Assembly (NCBI GenBank): GCA_041653955.1
Contig: JBAZEH010000020.1
Span: forward strand, 1-26,888
Length of the DNA: 26,888 nucleotides
Source of the DNA: UBA1562 sp041653955
Lineage (GTDB): Bacteria; Omnitrophota; Gorgyraeia; Gygaellales; Profunditerraquicolaceae
Direction: 5' to 3'
Shown here: positions 1-6,468 of the stretch, one piece after another
Layout: each line of letters starts with the position of its first letter
Position numbering within the stretch: the first letter of the stretch is position 1
Made by a program: the position numbers and the translations under genes
Notes under the pieces: generated by a model
What the model was told of the DNA's origin: nothing
The model's database searches: none
The model's input: only the letters and a program-made list of their open reading frames with translations

Positions 1-1
1 A

Positions 2-1951
2 ATTGATACCAGCGACGCGGATGACCTGGAGGTAATTACCAGCGGCGGGGCGGCGACCAAGCTTTCCTGGCTGGTGCAGCCGCTGGAGACGGTAGTAGCC
101 AATACTCCGTGGAACCAGTTCAGCATCCAGGTAAGCGACGCCTACAAGAACCTGGCTTCTTCCGCGGCTACGATCACGCTTACCGTTACAGGAGGCTCTG
201 TAACTCCGGGAGCCAGCCATGAGACTTTTGCCCAGGGAGGCATAGCTTCATTTAATAACTTCGCGGTTTACTGCGGCAATTACCCCAGCCTGGTTACGGT
301 TAACGCCACTGCCTTAGGTGTTGAGCCTAGCGGCCCGTCCAATGCCGTAACCATTGCCGAGAGGTATACGGTCAATATCAAGGTGCTGGATTCCACTAAC
401 GGCGCCGCGCTTGCGGACGTAACAATGAAGATAATAGATGCCTCTACCGGAACGCTCTTAAGCGCGTCCGGCCTTACCAACCCGCTGACAGGGAACAGCC
501 CGTTCAGGAATTTGTACCTGCCTTACGGGACAAATGATTTTAACTTCAGCAAAGAAGCCTATGTGGATACCACAGTCCGCAAGACCACCGACCCTGCCGC
601 TGACCTTGTTGACGGCACCAACGACAATATAATTAACTGGACGATGTATGCTATGTCCGTTGCCGAGTCCCTGGCGGATTTTAAAGTCTTAAGTGATTTT
701 GTTTATGACGAAGACGCCGACACGATAAGCGGGATCGTGCGCCTGGAGAAGAAGGGCAGGCAGATCTTAAGCGATGAGATAAATACCCTGAAGACCGCAA
801 CCCTGAAGATCTACGACAGCACCGACGATACGGCCGCCATTTACGACAGTTCGCAGGCTAACGCCGACACCAACGGAAACTACCTGTTCAAGATTACCAA
901 TGCCGTTGCCTCAAGGGGCTTTGTCAGCGGCAAGAGCTATTTTGCCAAGATGACCCTGCGTTACGGCCTGGGCGCGGATGAGGCAAGCACTGATGTTACC
1001 TATTCGGCGGTGAATACCTTTAATATCGGCATCGGCGCGAGGCTCAAGACCTGGACCTCGGAGATACGCGCGGATGTCGCCGGAGTGCAGCTTAAGGTCC
1101 AGAAAGAGGGAGAGGCTACGCGCGAGGCGATGAAAGAAAGCACAACGGAGATAAAGGTTGATACGGGTAAGATACTTACCGCCACCGGCACGGAATCCCT
1201 GCAGGAAAAGCTTGATGATGTCAAGACAAAGGTCGTGGAGGAGGTCCAGCCGCATGTAAGGTCCGGTATTCTGAACACAGAGAGCGTTGCCAGGACAGGT
1301 TCCAAGCTTACTGTGCGCTACCGCACTGATTCCGGGCTTGCGCCGGTTCTGTCCCTTTATAATCCGGTGAACAAACTGCTTGTCGCCGGAAGCCCGATGG
1401 TTGAAATACCCGCGACAGGGATATATGAATACCCCCTGACTTTCCTCTCTGCTTGGGGAAGGGGGGACTTTACTATCGTTTGCACAGAGCCGGTCAGGGG
1501 GACAGTCGACGCGCTGGTAATAAAAGTCCAGGAGACGGATATTGACGAGGTCTCCGGAAGCGTTTCCGCTATCCTTGGCAGCACTACCGGGCTTAAGGAA
1601 TTTGGTTCAGTCGCCGAGAGTTTGAACGCGCAGTTCAGCGCGATGGACCAGGCCATAGCCAGGATAAACAAGAACCTTGTGGGCAAGGTTGAGGATGCAA
1701 AGGGAGCGGTGAGCGAACTGGCGGGCGTGTTCAAACAGCTGGAAGAGATGAGCGAGACGATCAAGGGGTTGGGCGGGACTTCAGGCATAAGCATTGAGAA
1801 GCTTTATGAGGTCTCCAAGGACAAGCAGGAGGACATTGATTATATCAAGAACAAGAGCGAGGAACTGAAGGCGGCGATGGAGCTTAACCAGAAGATGATT
1901 GAGAACGTCGCCAGGAAGCCCGTTGTCCAGACCTGGTTTGAATTCAAATAA
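2..1951 (+). CDS. Large secreted Ig-like / coiled-coil surface protein, C-terminal part (5' end outside window)
   Basis: The frame is open from base 2, so the true start lies upstream; the GTG at 74 is only the first internal start codon. The visible 650 residues begin with an Ig-like (Big/filamin-type) beta repeat, with the fragment LVQPLETVVANTPW followed by IQVSDAYKNLA, a pattern common in bacterial adhesins and cell-wall repeats. A carboxypeptidase-regulatory-like beta domain (YTVNIKVLDSTNGAALADV) follows. The last third (from about base 1540) is rich in heptad-like helix around VAESLNAQFSAMDQAIARI, suggesting a coiled-coil stalk. There is no C-terminal membrane segment and no LPXTG or autotransporter barrel. 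Role unknown; probably an extracellular structural or adhesive protein, possibly a T2SS substrate (inference only). It ends 9 bases before a REP-like palindrome. Confidence 0.8.
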   Translation: MDTSDADDLEVITSGGAATKLSWLVQPLETVVANTPWNQFSIQVSDAYKNLASSAATITLTVTGGSVTPGASHETFAQGGIASFNNFAVYCGNYPSLVTVNATALGVEPSGPSNAVTIAERYTVNIKVLDSTNGAALADVTMKIIDASTGTLLSASGLTNPLTGNSPFRNLYLPYGTNDFNFSKEAYVDTTVRKTTDPAADLVDGTNDNIINWTMYAMSVAESLADFKVLSDFVYDEDADTISGIVRLEKKGRQILSDEINTLKTATLKIYDSTDDTAAIYDSSQANADTNGNYLFKITNAVASRGFVSGKSYFAKMTLRYGLGADEASTDVTYSAVNTFNIGIGARLKTWTSEIRADVAGVQLKVQKEGEATREAMKESTTEIKVDTGKILTATGTESLQEKLDDVKTKVVEEVQPHVRSGILNTESVARTGSKLTVRYRTDSGLAPVLSLYNPVNKLLVAGSPMVEIPATGIYEYPLTFLSAWGRGDFTIVCTEPVRGTVDALVIKVQETDIDEVSGSVSAILGSTTGLKEFGSVAESLNAQFSAMDQAIARINKNLVGKVEDAKGAVSELAGVFKQLEEMSETIKGLGGTSGISIEKLYEVSKDKQEDIDYIKNKSEELKAAMELNQKMIENVARKPVVQTWFEFK

Positions 1952-1959
1952 TAAAAAAT

Positions 1960-1996
1960 AGGGACAGCGCCCATTATTTAAATAGGAGCTGTCCCT
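1960..1996. repeat. REP-like inverted repeat, diverged copy A
   Basis: Left arm GGGACAGCGCCCATT (1961-1975) pairs with right arm AATAGGAGCTGTCCC (1981-1995) around a 5-base loop. Thirteen of 15 positions pair, plus the outer A-T at 1960/1996. The left arm is identical to the core of the copies at 2767 and 7952; the right arm carries two changes. It lies just after the stop codon of the preceding gene. It could also fold in RNA and act as a 3' end hairpin, but no U-run follows. Confidence 0.85.
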
Positions 1997-2060
1997 CTAT
2001 TAAAAAAAGAGTGGATTATTCTAAAAATGTGGTAAAATATTTGAAACGGAGGAAGTCTTA

Positions 2061-2762
2061 ATGAGGGTCGTGAATTATCTTCTGTTATCAATTCTTGCCG
2101 CATTATTTTTTATTTCGCAGGCCCAGGCAGGCGTTACTATGCGGCTTATGGCGGTAAACCCCGCCGATTCCGAACAGACAGTTCCGATAAAAGTATACCT
2201 TCCAGTAGAAGTTAAACCCGAGGATGTAATTTATAAAGGCGACCTTGATGTCGCCTATGATGCCCAGCAGGGGAGTTATTATGTATTCGGGGAATTTCTT
2301 TTGGCGCCTAAAGAGGTCCTGGAGAAAGAGATAGAGATAAAAGATGTCTGGGTTATCGATCCCGGAGAAGCCACGGTTTTACGTCGTGAGGCCCAGGATT
2401 TGCTGGGAGCTTTTAAGAAGACGAAATATTACGAGCGCGCCGAGATTATTTATAATGTTGTAGACAAAAAGCTTAAAGAGCTGGAAGAGATGCAGGATCT
2501 ATCTTCGGCAAGCCCCGGTTACAAGATCTCAAATTACAGGAATTCCTTAAGCCTGATTAAATCCGTAAAGTCCGATTTGATCGCGGCAAAGACTTTATTG
2601 TCCGAGGTCTTACCTAAGGGCATGGCGAGGTTTACCTGGGGAGTTATTCTTTTTATTGTCCTATTTTTGGGTGTTTTAGGCGGAGGGTCTTTTCTTATCT
2701 GGCAGCGCCAGTCAAAATTTGTACTTGAAGAGAAGCCCCAGGAACATCAGGAACAGGAATAA
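2061..2762 (+). CDS. Signal-peptide protein with C-terminal membrane anchor, function unknown
   Basis: This is a 233-residue protein I do not recognise. It has an N-terminal signal peptide (VVNYLLLSILAALFFISQAQA, cleavage likely after AQA near residue 23), a soluble middle part and one hydrophobic segment near residues 191-214 (WGVILFIVLFLGVLGGGSFL). A short charged tail rich in Glu and Gln follows. The predicted topology is an exported domain held by a C-terminal helix, with the tail in the cytoplasm. The region around residues 125-150 is helical and charged. The ATG is supported by a GGAGG-type ribosome site (2049-2054). It lies between two REP-like hairpins, which probably separate it from its neighbours. 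The next gene is also exported, so the pair may share an envelope role (weak inference). Confidence 0.75.
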   Translation: MRVVNYLLLSILAALFFISQAQAGVTMRLMAVNPADSEQTVPIKVYLPVEVKPEDVIYKGDLDVAYDAQQGSYYVFGEFLLAPKEVLEKEIEIKDVWVIDPGEATVLRREAQDLLGAFKKTKYYERAEIIYNVVDKKLKELEEMQDLSSASPGYKISNYRNSLSLIKSVKSDLIAAKTLLSEVLPKGMARFTWGVILFIVLFLGVLGGGSFLIWQRQSKFVLEEKPQEHQEQE

Positions 2763-2766
2763 AACC

Positions 2767-2819
2767 GGGACAGCGCCCATTTTTTTGATTATTTGGCAGG
2801 AATAAATGGGCGCTGTCCC
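2767..2819. repeat. REP-like perfect inverted pair, copy B
   Basis: Left arm GGGACAGCGCCCATTT (2767-2782) is perfectly complementary to right arm AAATGGGCGCTGTCCC (2804-2819), with a 21-base loop. The right half with its flank, from 2801, matches the 19-bp repeat on each side of the transposase gene. The left arm starts 4 bases after one stop codon and the right arm ends 8 bases before the next ATG. The element therefore fills almost the whole intergenic gap. The architecture matches a BIME-type REP pair. Confidence 0.92.
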
Positions 2820-2827
2820 TAATTAAT

Positions 2828-3610
2828 ATGAAGAGATTTGTGTTCATGCTGGCGGCAGTTTTTCTGGTTTGCCCATTCGGCCAGTCCCAGGCGCAGGTGT
2901 CAGAAGCGCTTTGGAATACCGAGAAGACCCAGCATTTTATAATTTACTATCAATCGGCGGATATCGGTTTTATCCGGAGCCTGGCGCATACCGCCGAGAA
3001 GAATTATAACAGCATCGTGGATGAGTTGGGTTTCAGGCGTATGGATTTCTGGAGCTGGGATAACCGGGCGAAGATATATATATACGACGGGCCGCAGGAT
3101 TACCATGATGAGGCTATGCGCGATGAATGGTCCCGGGCAGTCGTCTTTGTTCATACGCGCACTATAAAGAGTTATCAGGGGCAGCAGGGGTTTTTTGATT
3201 CTATACTTCCGCACGAGATGACCCACATTATATTCCGCGAGTTTGTAGGGACACAGGTGCCGCTTCCCCTTTGGATCGATGAAGGAGTGGCAAGTTCGCA
3301 GGAGAAAAGCCACTTGCAGGGGAGGCTTGCTTTCGCGAAAGGCCTAATCCAGCAGGGTAAATATATACGCTTTGACAAGCTTTTCGGAATCTATCGGATG
3401 GATGATGTAAGCCCGCAGGTTTTTTACGCGCAGTCCGCCTCGCTCATCGTTTTCTTGATCAGGCAATACGGCAGAGAGCGCTTTGTTGATTTAAGCCGCA
3501 GGTTACGCGACGGAATTCCTTGGTATAGGGCGATTTTGGATGTTTACAGGTTCAGGGATTTTTCGGCAATGGAATCTGCCTGGAAGGATTTTGTTTTGAG
3601 AAATTTCTGA
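2828..3610 (+). CDS. Secreted zinc metallopeptidase, peptidase MA-like (gluzincin)
   Basis: This 260-residue protein has a signal peptide (residues 1 to about 23, VFMLAAVFLVCPFGQSQAQ) and no lipobox. The zinc site is visible as LPHEMTH, with H129-E130-x-x-H133, followed 18 residues later by WIDEGVA with E152, the usual third ligand of gluzincins. The upstream part (TQHFIIYY, then an AEKNYNSI helix) is typical of the peptidase MA-like family, which acts in the periplasm or outside the cell. Substrate unknown. The ATG at 2828 lacks a recognisable Shine-Dalgarno site because the REP copy ends 8 bases before it; an internal ATG at 2846 would cut into the signal peptide, so 2828 is kept. A single REP core begins 12 bases after the stop. 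Confidence 0.85.
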   Translation: MKRFVFMLAAVFLVCPFGQSQAQVSEALWNTEKTQHFIIYYQSADIGFIRSLAHTAEKNYNSIVDELGFRRMDFWSWDNRAKIYIYDGPQDYHDEAMRDEWSRAVVFVHTRTIKSYQGQQGFFDSILPHEMTHIIFREFVGTQVPLPLWIDEGVASSQEKSHLQGRLAFAKGLIQQGKYIRFDKLFGIYRMDDVSPQVFYAQSASLIVFLIRQYGRERFVDLSRRLRDGIPWYRAILDVYRFRDFSAMESAWKDFVLRNF

Positions 3611-3621
3611 AACCCTGCTAT

Positions 3622-3640
3622 AATAAATGGGCGCTGTCCC
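3622..3640 (+). repeat. REP-like single core, left flank of transposase (copy C)
   Basis: AATAAATGGGCGCTGTCCC at 3622-3640 is identical to 4385-4403 and matches the right arm of the pair at 2804-2819. It has no GGGACAGC partner nearby, so it is a solo repeat rather than a pair. The core sits inside a small AT palindrome (TAATAAA ... TTTATTA, 3621-3649). With copy D it brackets the RAYT gene in direct orientation. Confidence 0.9.
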
Positions 3641-3659
3641 TATTTATTACACAGGTACT

Positions 3660-3687
3660 TTGACAATTCTTTCATAATTATTATGTT
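3660..3687 (+). promoter_or_regulatory. Sigma70-like promoter upstream of the transposase
   Basis: A perfect -35 box TTGACA (3660-3665) is followed after 16 bases by TATGTT (3682-3687), four of six matches to TATAAT, in an AT-rich region. It lies about 70 bases before the RAYT start codon. It is the only promoter-like sequence between the peptidase gene and the long downstream operon, so readthrough from it could feed the diguanylate cyclase and ATPase genes. Confidence 0.5.
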
Positions 3688-3756
3688 AGATTCTCCTTTA
3701 TTCCGCGTCTATTGTTAGGGAAGGGTAAATAGACTAAGGATAAAAAGGAGGATATG

Positions 3757-4389
3757 ATGCCCAGGATTGCCAGAGTGGTAGCGGTAGGATTGCCGCACCA
3801 TATTACGCAGAGGGGAAATTACAAGCAGAAGGTATTTTTTAGCGCCGATAACCGGAAGAGATACCTTGCCTGGCTTAAGGAATACAGCGCAAAGTACGGA
3901 TTGTCTATTTTGGCTTATTGTTTGATGCCGAATCACGTTCATTTTGTCGCTGTCCCTGATAAAAAGGATTCATTAGCCAGGACATTTAATGTTGCCCATA
4001 TGTGTTATGCGCAATATCTTAATAAACAGCTGAACCAGCGCGGGCACCTTTGGCAGGGGCGTTTCTATTCTTGTGTTTTAAACCAGGCGCATCTTACGCT
4101 TGCCGCCCGGTATATTGAGCGTAATCCCGTGCGCGCGGGGATTGTGGGCAAGCCCTGGGATTGGAAGTGGTCAAGCGCCGCCGGGCATACAAACCGTAAA
4201 ATTGACTGGTTGCTTGGTTCTTGTGATTTGCTTAAGCTTGTGGATATTCCAAGCGCCGCGTGGGAGAAATATATTGATATAGCCGAGGATGAAACTTTCT
4301 TGCAAAATATAAGGAAATCTACTTTAACCGGCCTGCCCTTTGGGGCGGTTAAAGTAGTCTCAAGGGGGAGGCCCAGGAGAGAGAAATAA
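3757..4389 (+). CDS. REP-associated tyrosine transposase (RAYT, Y1_Tnp / IS200-like)
   Basis: This 210-residue single-strand DNA transposase nicks and joins DNA at REP hairpins through a catalytic Tyr. The HUH motif is MPNHVHF (H60, H62) and the probable nucleophile is Y119 in RYIERNPVRAG. LWQGRFYS (about residues 98-105) and the C-terminal TGLPFG segment are typical of the RAYT branch. Length and motifs look intact. Two ATGs are adjacent (3754 and 3757); the GGAGG site at 3747-3751 is too close to the first, so 3757 is chosen. The stop TAA overlaps the right-hand REP core. RAYTs are vertically maintained more often than ordinary insertion sequences; whether this one is active cannot be seen. 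Confidence 0.93.
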   Translation: MPRIARVVAVGLPHHITQRGNYKQKVFFSADNRKRYLAWLKEYSAKYGLSILAYCLMPNHVHFVAVPDKKDSLARTFNVAHMCYAQYLNKQLNQRGHLWQGRFYSCVLNQAHLTLAARYIERNPVRAGIVGKPWDWKWSSAAGHTNRKIDWLLGSCDLLKLVDIPSAAWEKYIDIAEDETFLQNIRKSTLTGLPFGAVKVVSRGRPRREK

Positions 4390-4403
4390 ATGGGCGCTGT
4401 CCC
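4385..4403 (+). repeat. REP-like single core, right flank of transposase (copy D)
   Basis: AATAAATGGGCGCTGTCCC is identical over 19 bases to copy C and in the same orientation. It starts in the last sense codon of the transposase and supplies its TAA stop (4387-4389). The ribosome site of the next gene (GGAGG, 4411-4415) begins 7 bases after it. Confidence 0.9.
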
Positions 4404-4410
4404 CAATTAA

Positions 4411-4415
4411 GGAGG
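4411..4415 (+). promoter_or_regulatory. Shine-Dalgarno site fixing the diguanylate cyclase start
   Basis: GGAGG lies 8 bases before the ATG at 4424 but only 2 bases before the in-frame TTG at 4418. The ATG is therefore the likely start, removing two residues from the longest open frame. Confidence 0.75.
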
Positions 4416-4423
4416 TATTGAAG

Positions 4424-5302
4424 ATGCCGCAGGATGTAAATATTTTAGTTGTTGAGGGTGACCAGAAGACTGCAAGGGTGATCCATTCCACGCTTTTGTC
4501 GGTGGGCTACCGTGTCTGGGTGGTAAAGGATCATAATGAAGGACTGGAGCTTTTGCGTTCCAATACCTTTCCCGTGGCGATCACCGAATTACGCTCCCTT
4601 AAGATGACCGCTACTCAATTCAGCCGCGAGGCGAATAAGGCCAGCCCCGGGACCAATGTGATCGTGGTAACCCTTTATTCCCTGATCAACAGCGCCATAG
4701 AGGCGATGGAGGCAGGGGCCTATGGTTACATTATCAAGCCCCTTAATATCTCCGAGATACGCATTGTTGTAGAGAGGGCGGTAGAGAGGTTTTTCCTCCT
4801 TTCCACAAGGGAAGATAAGGATTATTTCGTAGACCTGGCAGTGCGTGACGGCCTTACCGGCTTATTTAACCGACGCTATTTCAATGAGTTAATAAAACTG
4901 GAATTTAACCGGTTGAAGCGCACCCCGTCTTTTCTCTCCTTACTAATGCTTGACATCGATAATTTTAAAAGTTATAATGATACGCAAGGCCATCAGGCGG
5001 GCGATGCTTTGCTTAAGGACGCGGCAAAGGTCTTTAAGAACTCTGTTCGCAACGTAGATATCGTCAGCCGTTACGGCGGCGAGGAGTTTGTAGTTATACT
5101 TCCGCATACCGACAAAAAAAGCGCTCAGATCATCGCCGAGAGGCTACGGGTCCAGACCGGGCTATTTCTTCCTGCGACCGTAAGTATAGGAGTGGCAACG
5201 GCCCCCGAGGACGCGGATGATTCCGTGCAGCTCATAGAGAAAGCTGACGGCGCCCTTTACCAGGCGAAAAAGTCCGGTAAAAACAAGTGGTGTTTGGCAT
5301 GA
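4424..5302 (+). CDS. Receiver-GGDEF diguanylate cyclase with Glu at the phosphoacceptor site
   Basis: This 292-residue cytoplasmic protein should make cyclic di-GMP from two GTP. Residues 5-120 form a CheY-like receiver fold: T83 and K105 (IIKPLN) are conserved. The phosphoacceptor Asp is replaced by E55 (VAITELRS), and the usual acidic pair is altered to EGD (11-13). Residues 135-290 form the GGDEF domain: DIDNFK metal-site strand, YNDTQGHQAGD nucleotide-site helix and an intact GGEEF (218-222). RNVD (R209, D212), five residues before the signature, is a complete inhibitory I-site. Catalysis thus looks intact, with product inhibition, but phosphorylation control by a kinase looks lost; Asp-to-Glu can mimic the phosphorylated state in some regulators. 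Its stop overlaps the ATG of the epsilon gene (ATGA), so it leads the ATPase/T2SS operon. Confidence 0.92.
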   Translation: MPQDVNILVVEGDQKTARVIHSTLLSVGYRVWVVKDHNEGLELLRSNTFPVAITELRSLKMTATQFSREANKASPGTNVIVVTLYSLINSAIEAMEAGAYGYIIKPLNISEIRIVVERAVERFFLLSTREDKDYFVDLAVRDGLTGLFNRRYFNELIKLEFNRLKRTPSFLSLLMLDIDNFKSYNDTQGHQAGDALLKDAAKVFKNSVRNVDIVSRYGGEEFVVILPHTDKKSAQIIAERLRVQTGLFLPATVSIGVATAPEDADDSVQLIEKADGALYQAKKSGKNKWCLA

Positions 5303-5523
5303 GAGTTTCGATTTTAGAGCCTAAAGGCGCGATTTGGGAAGGTATGGCAGAAGAGGTTAAGCTTCCTTCGCGGGAAGGCCAGATGTGCGTTTTGGATTTC
5401 CACCAGCCCTTTGTCGTGCGGCTTATGAAAGGGGACCTTATCTTCTCCGGAAGAAAACTGGCGGTTAAAGACGGTATCGCTTATATGCGCGCGAACGCCC
5501 TGACGGTTTTCGCGCAGACTTAA
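5299..5523 (+). CDS. atpC: F-type ATPase epsilon subunit, short form (N-terminal domain only)
   Basis: This 74-residue protein matches the beta-sandwich domain of epsilon, the central-stalk subunit linking gamma to the c ring. Recognisable parts are the first strand MRVSILEPKGAIWEG, the EEVKLPSREGQMCVL turn (family pattern: vPg..GelgiLpgH) and the closing strand ANALTVFA. Bacterial epsilon is usually 130-140 residues; the C-terminal two-helix domain that can inhibit ATP hydrolysis is absent. The start ATG overlaps the cyclase stop; an upstream in-frame GTG at 5287 lies inside that gene and is less likely. Epsilon normally ends the atp operon after beta; here it comes first. Confidence 0.85.
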   Translation: MRVSILEPKGAIWEGMAEEVKLPSREGQMCVLDFHQPFVVRLMKGDLIFSGRKLAVKDGIAYMRANALTVFAQT

Positions 5524-5528
5524 ATACT

Positions 5529-5741
5529 ATGGGTACTTTTGGGTTAATCCTGGTTATGTTTTTAAGCACCGCCGGGCCGGCAGCGGTGATAGCCTTTATC
5601 GGGTACGCGGCGGTAAAGGCGGTGGCGCGCAACCCTTCCGCAAGCCCGAAGATTTTCATCGTCATGATCCTTTCGTTCATCTTCGCCGAGGCGATCGCGA
5701 TCCTGGCGCTTTTGATTTTATATAATCTATTCGCCAAATAG
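5529..5741 (+). CDS. atpE: F-type ATPase subunit c (rotor ring proteolipid), atypical
   Basis: A 70-residue two-helix hairpin, close to the usual c length. Helix 1 spans about residues 5-31, the polar loop is ARNPSASPK (33-41; family R-Q/N-P), and helix 2 spans about 42-68 with the ion-carrying E54 in FIFAEAIAIL. Counting from the loop Arg, E54 falls exactly at the position of the functional Glu in Ilyobacter c. The Gln and Ser/Thr ligands that mark sodium-binding rings are replaced by hydrophobic residues or Ala, so a proton-type site is inferred. Helix 1 lacks the normal GxGxGxG packing motif; Ala and single Gly residues take its place. It lies 5 bases after atpC with no clear ribosome site, suggesting translational coupling. 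Confidence 0.88.
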   Translation: MGTFGLILVMFLSTAGPAAVIAFIGYAAVKAVARNPSASPKIFIVMILSFIFAEAIAILALLILYNLFAK

Positions 5742-5749
5742 GGGTAACT

Positions 5750-6463
5750 ATGCTGGCCAACCTTCTTCTTGTCCAAATTCTCACCTTTATCGGGATTGTT
5801 TTTCTCCTGCGCTTCTTATTTTTAAAAAACCTGAAAACCGCGCTGACGCGGCTGAATACCCTTCATGAGCAAAACCTTTCCAAAGAAGAAGAGCTTAACG
5901 AAGAACTTAAACGCGCCAAAGAGCAGAGCGAGTCTTTGATCGAGCAGAGCCGTCAGGAGGCAGAGGCGATCATCGCTGAGGCCGTGAAAGAGGCGCAGAA
6001 GGCCAGGATACATATGGAGGAGGAGGCCCGCGGCCGGGCGGAAAAGATCATCGCGGATTCCCGCGTTGATTGCGATAAGATCCGCGAGGGAGCGCTTAAG
6101 GAGGCTCAGGGCAGGAGCATTGAGCTGGCGCTTAAGATGATCGCGGAGCTCCTTACCGAGACGGACAAAGTAGCCTTGCAGTATGAGTTAGCCAACGGCA
6201 TAATTGAGGAGATCTCCCGTTTGCCCAAAGAGCAGTTTAACGTGCAGGGAGGGGAGGTCAAGGTTACCTCCAGCTTTCCTCTTCTTGCCAGGCAGAGCGA
6301 GGAGATTAAAAAGATACTTTCGGATAAATCCGCGGCGGCGGTTGAATTAAAAGAGAACCTGAACCCGGATATTATCGGCGGGCTTATAATTGAGATGGGC
6401 GGAATGGTCATTGACGGGACTTTAAAGAACAAATTGCAGAGGATCGTTCAGGGGTTTAAATAA
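5750..6463 (+). CDS. atpF: F-type ATPase b subunit fused to the delta C-terminal domain
   Basis: This 237-residue peripheral-stalk protein has a membrane helix at residues 3-25 (LLLVQILTFIGIVFLLRFLF). A long charged coiled coil (about 30-135) follows, with the b-type dimerisation pattern EQSRQEAEAIIAEAVKEAQ. Residues 168-237 match the delta C-terminal domain: EVKVTSSFPL, then NPDIIGGLIIEMGGMVIDGT, the family signature. The delta N-terminal six-helix domain, which normally docks on the alpha N termini, is not present; a full b plus delta would be about 330 residues. This resembles the longer b of alternate F1F0 ATPases more than the mycobacterial b-delta fusion (delta after b, but much shorter here). 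A GGGG ribosome site overlaps the atpE stop. Confidence 0.88.
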   Translation: MLANLLLVQILTFIGIVFLLRFLFLKNLKTALTRLNTLHEQNLSKEEELNEELKRAKEQSESLIEQSRQEAEAIIAEAVKEAQKARIHMEEEARGRAEKIIADSRVDCDKIREGALKEAQGRSIELALKMIAELLTETDKVALQYELANGIIEEISRLPKEQFNVQGGEVKVTSSFPLLARQSEEIKKILSDKSAAAVELKENLNPDIIGGLIIEMGGMVIDGTLKNKLQRIVQGFK

Positions 6464-6468
6464 GGCTT

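Larger units (their letters stand above)
3622..4403 (+). mobile_element. RAYT unit: REP-associated tyrosine transposase gene bracketed by direct REP cores
   Basis: A single-domain HUH transposase gene lies between two identical 19-bp direct repeats, with its own promoter and ribosome site inside. The same repeat core occurs three more times in the window as inverted pairs with no transposase nearby. This is the arrangement known for RAYT genes and their REP/BIME repeats: a domesticated IS200/IS605 relative that is usually single copy and tied to dispersed palindromes. The exact outer ends cannot be fixed from one copy. No terminal inverted repeats or target duplications of DDE type are seen. 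Confidence 0.75.

Noticed and set aside
2033..2038. -10 promoter box TAAAAT before the gene at 2061
   Set aside because: No -35 box at 16-18 bases upstream; too weak to call.
1960..2819. CRISPR array
   Set aside because: The repeated cores are palindromic, irregularly spaced by genes and lack spacers or cas genes.
2900..3313. 137-codon open frame on the - strand
   Set aside because: Opposite the zinc peptidase, whose HExxH site is clear; no supporting signal.
4100..4282. 60-codon + strand frame inside the transposase
   Set aside because: Alternative frame within an intact RAYT gene, no ribosome site.
5287..5298. Longer start for the epsilon subunit (GTG)
   Set aside because: It would lie inside the cyclase gene and add residues foreign to the family; ATG 5299 gives the normal first strand and an ATGA overlap.
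5529..5741. Sodium-type c ring (N-ATPase)
   Set aside because: The order c-b-alpha-gamma resembles N-ATPases, but the Gln and Ser/Thr sodium ligands are absent, atpQ/atpR are missing and beta and epsilon are not adjacent.
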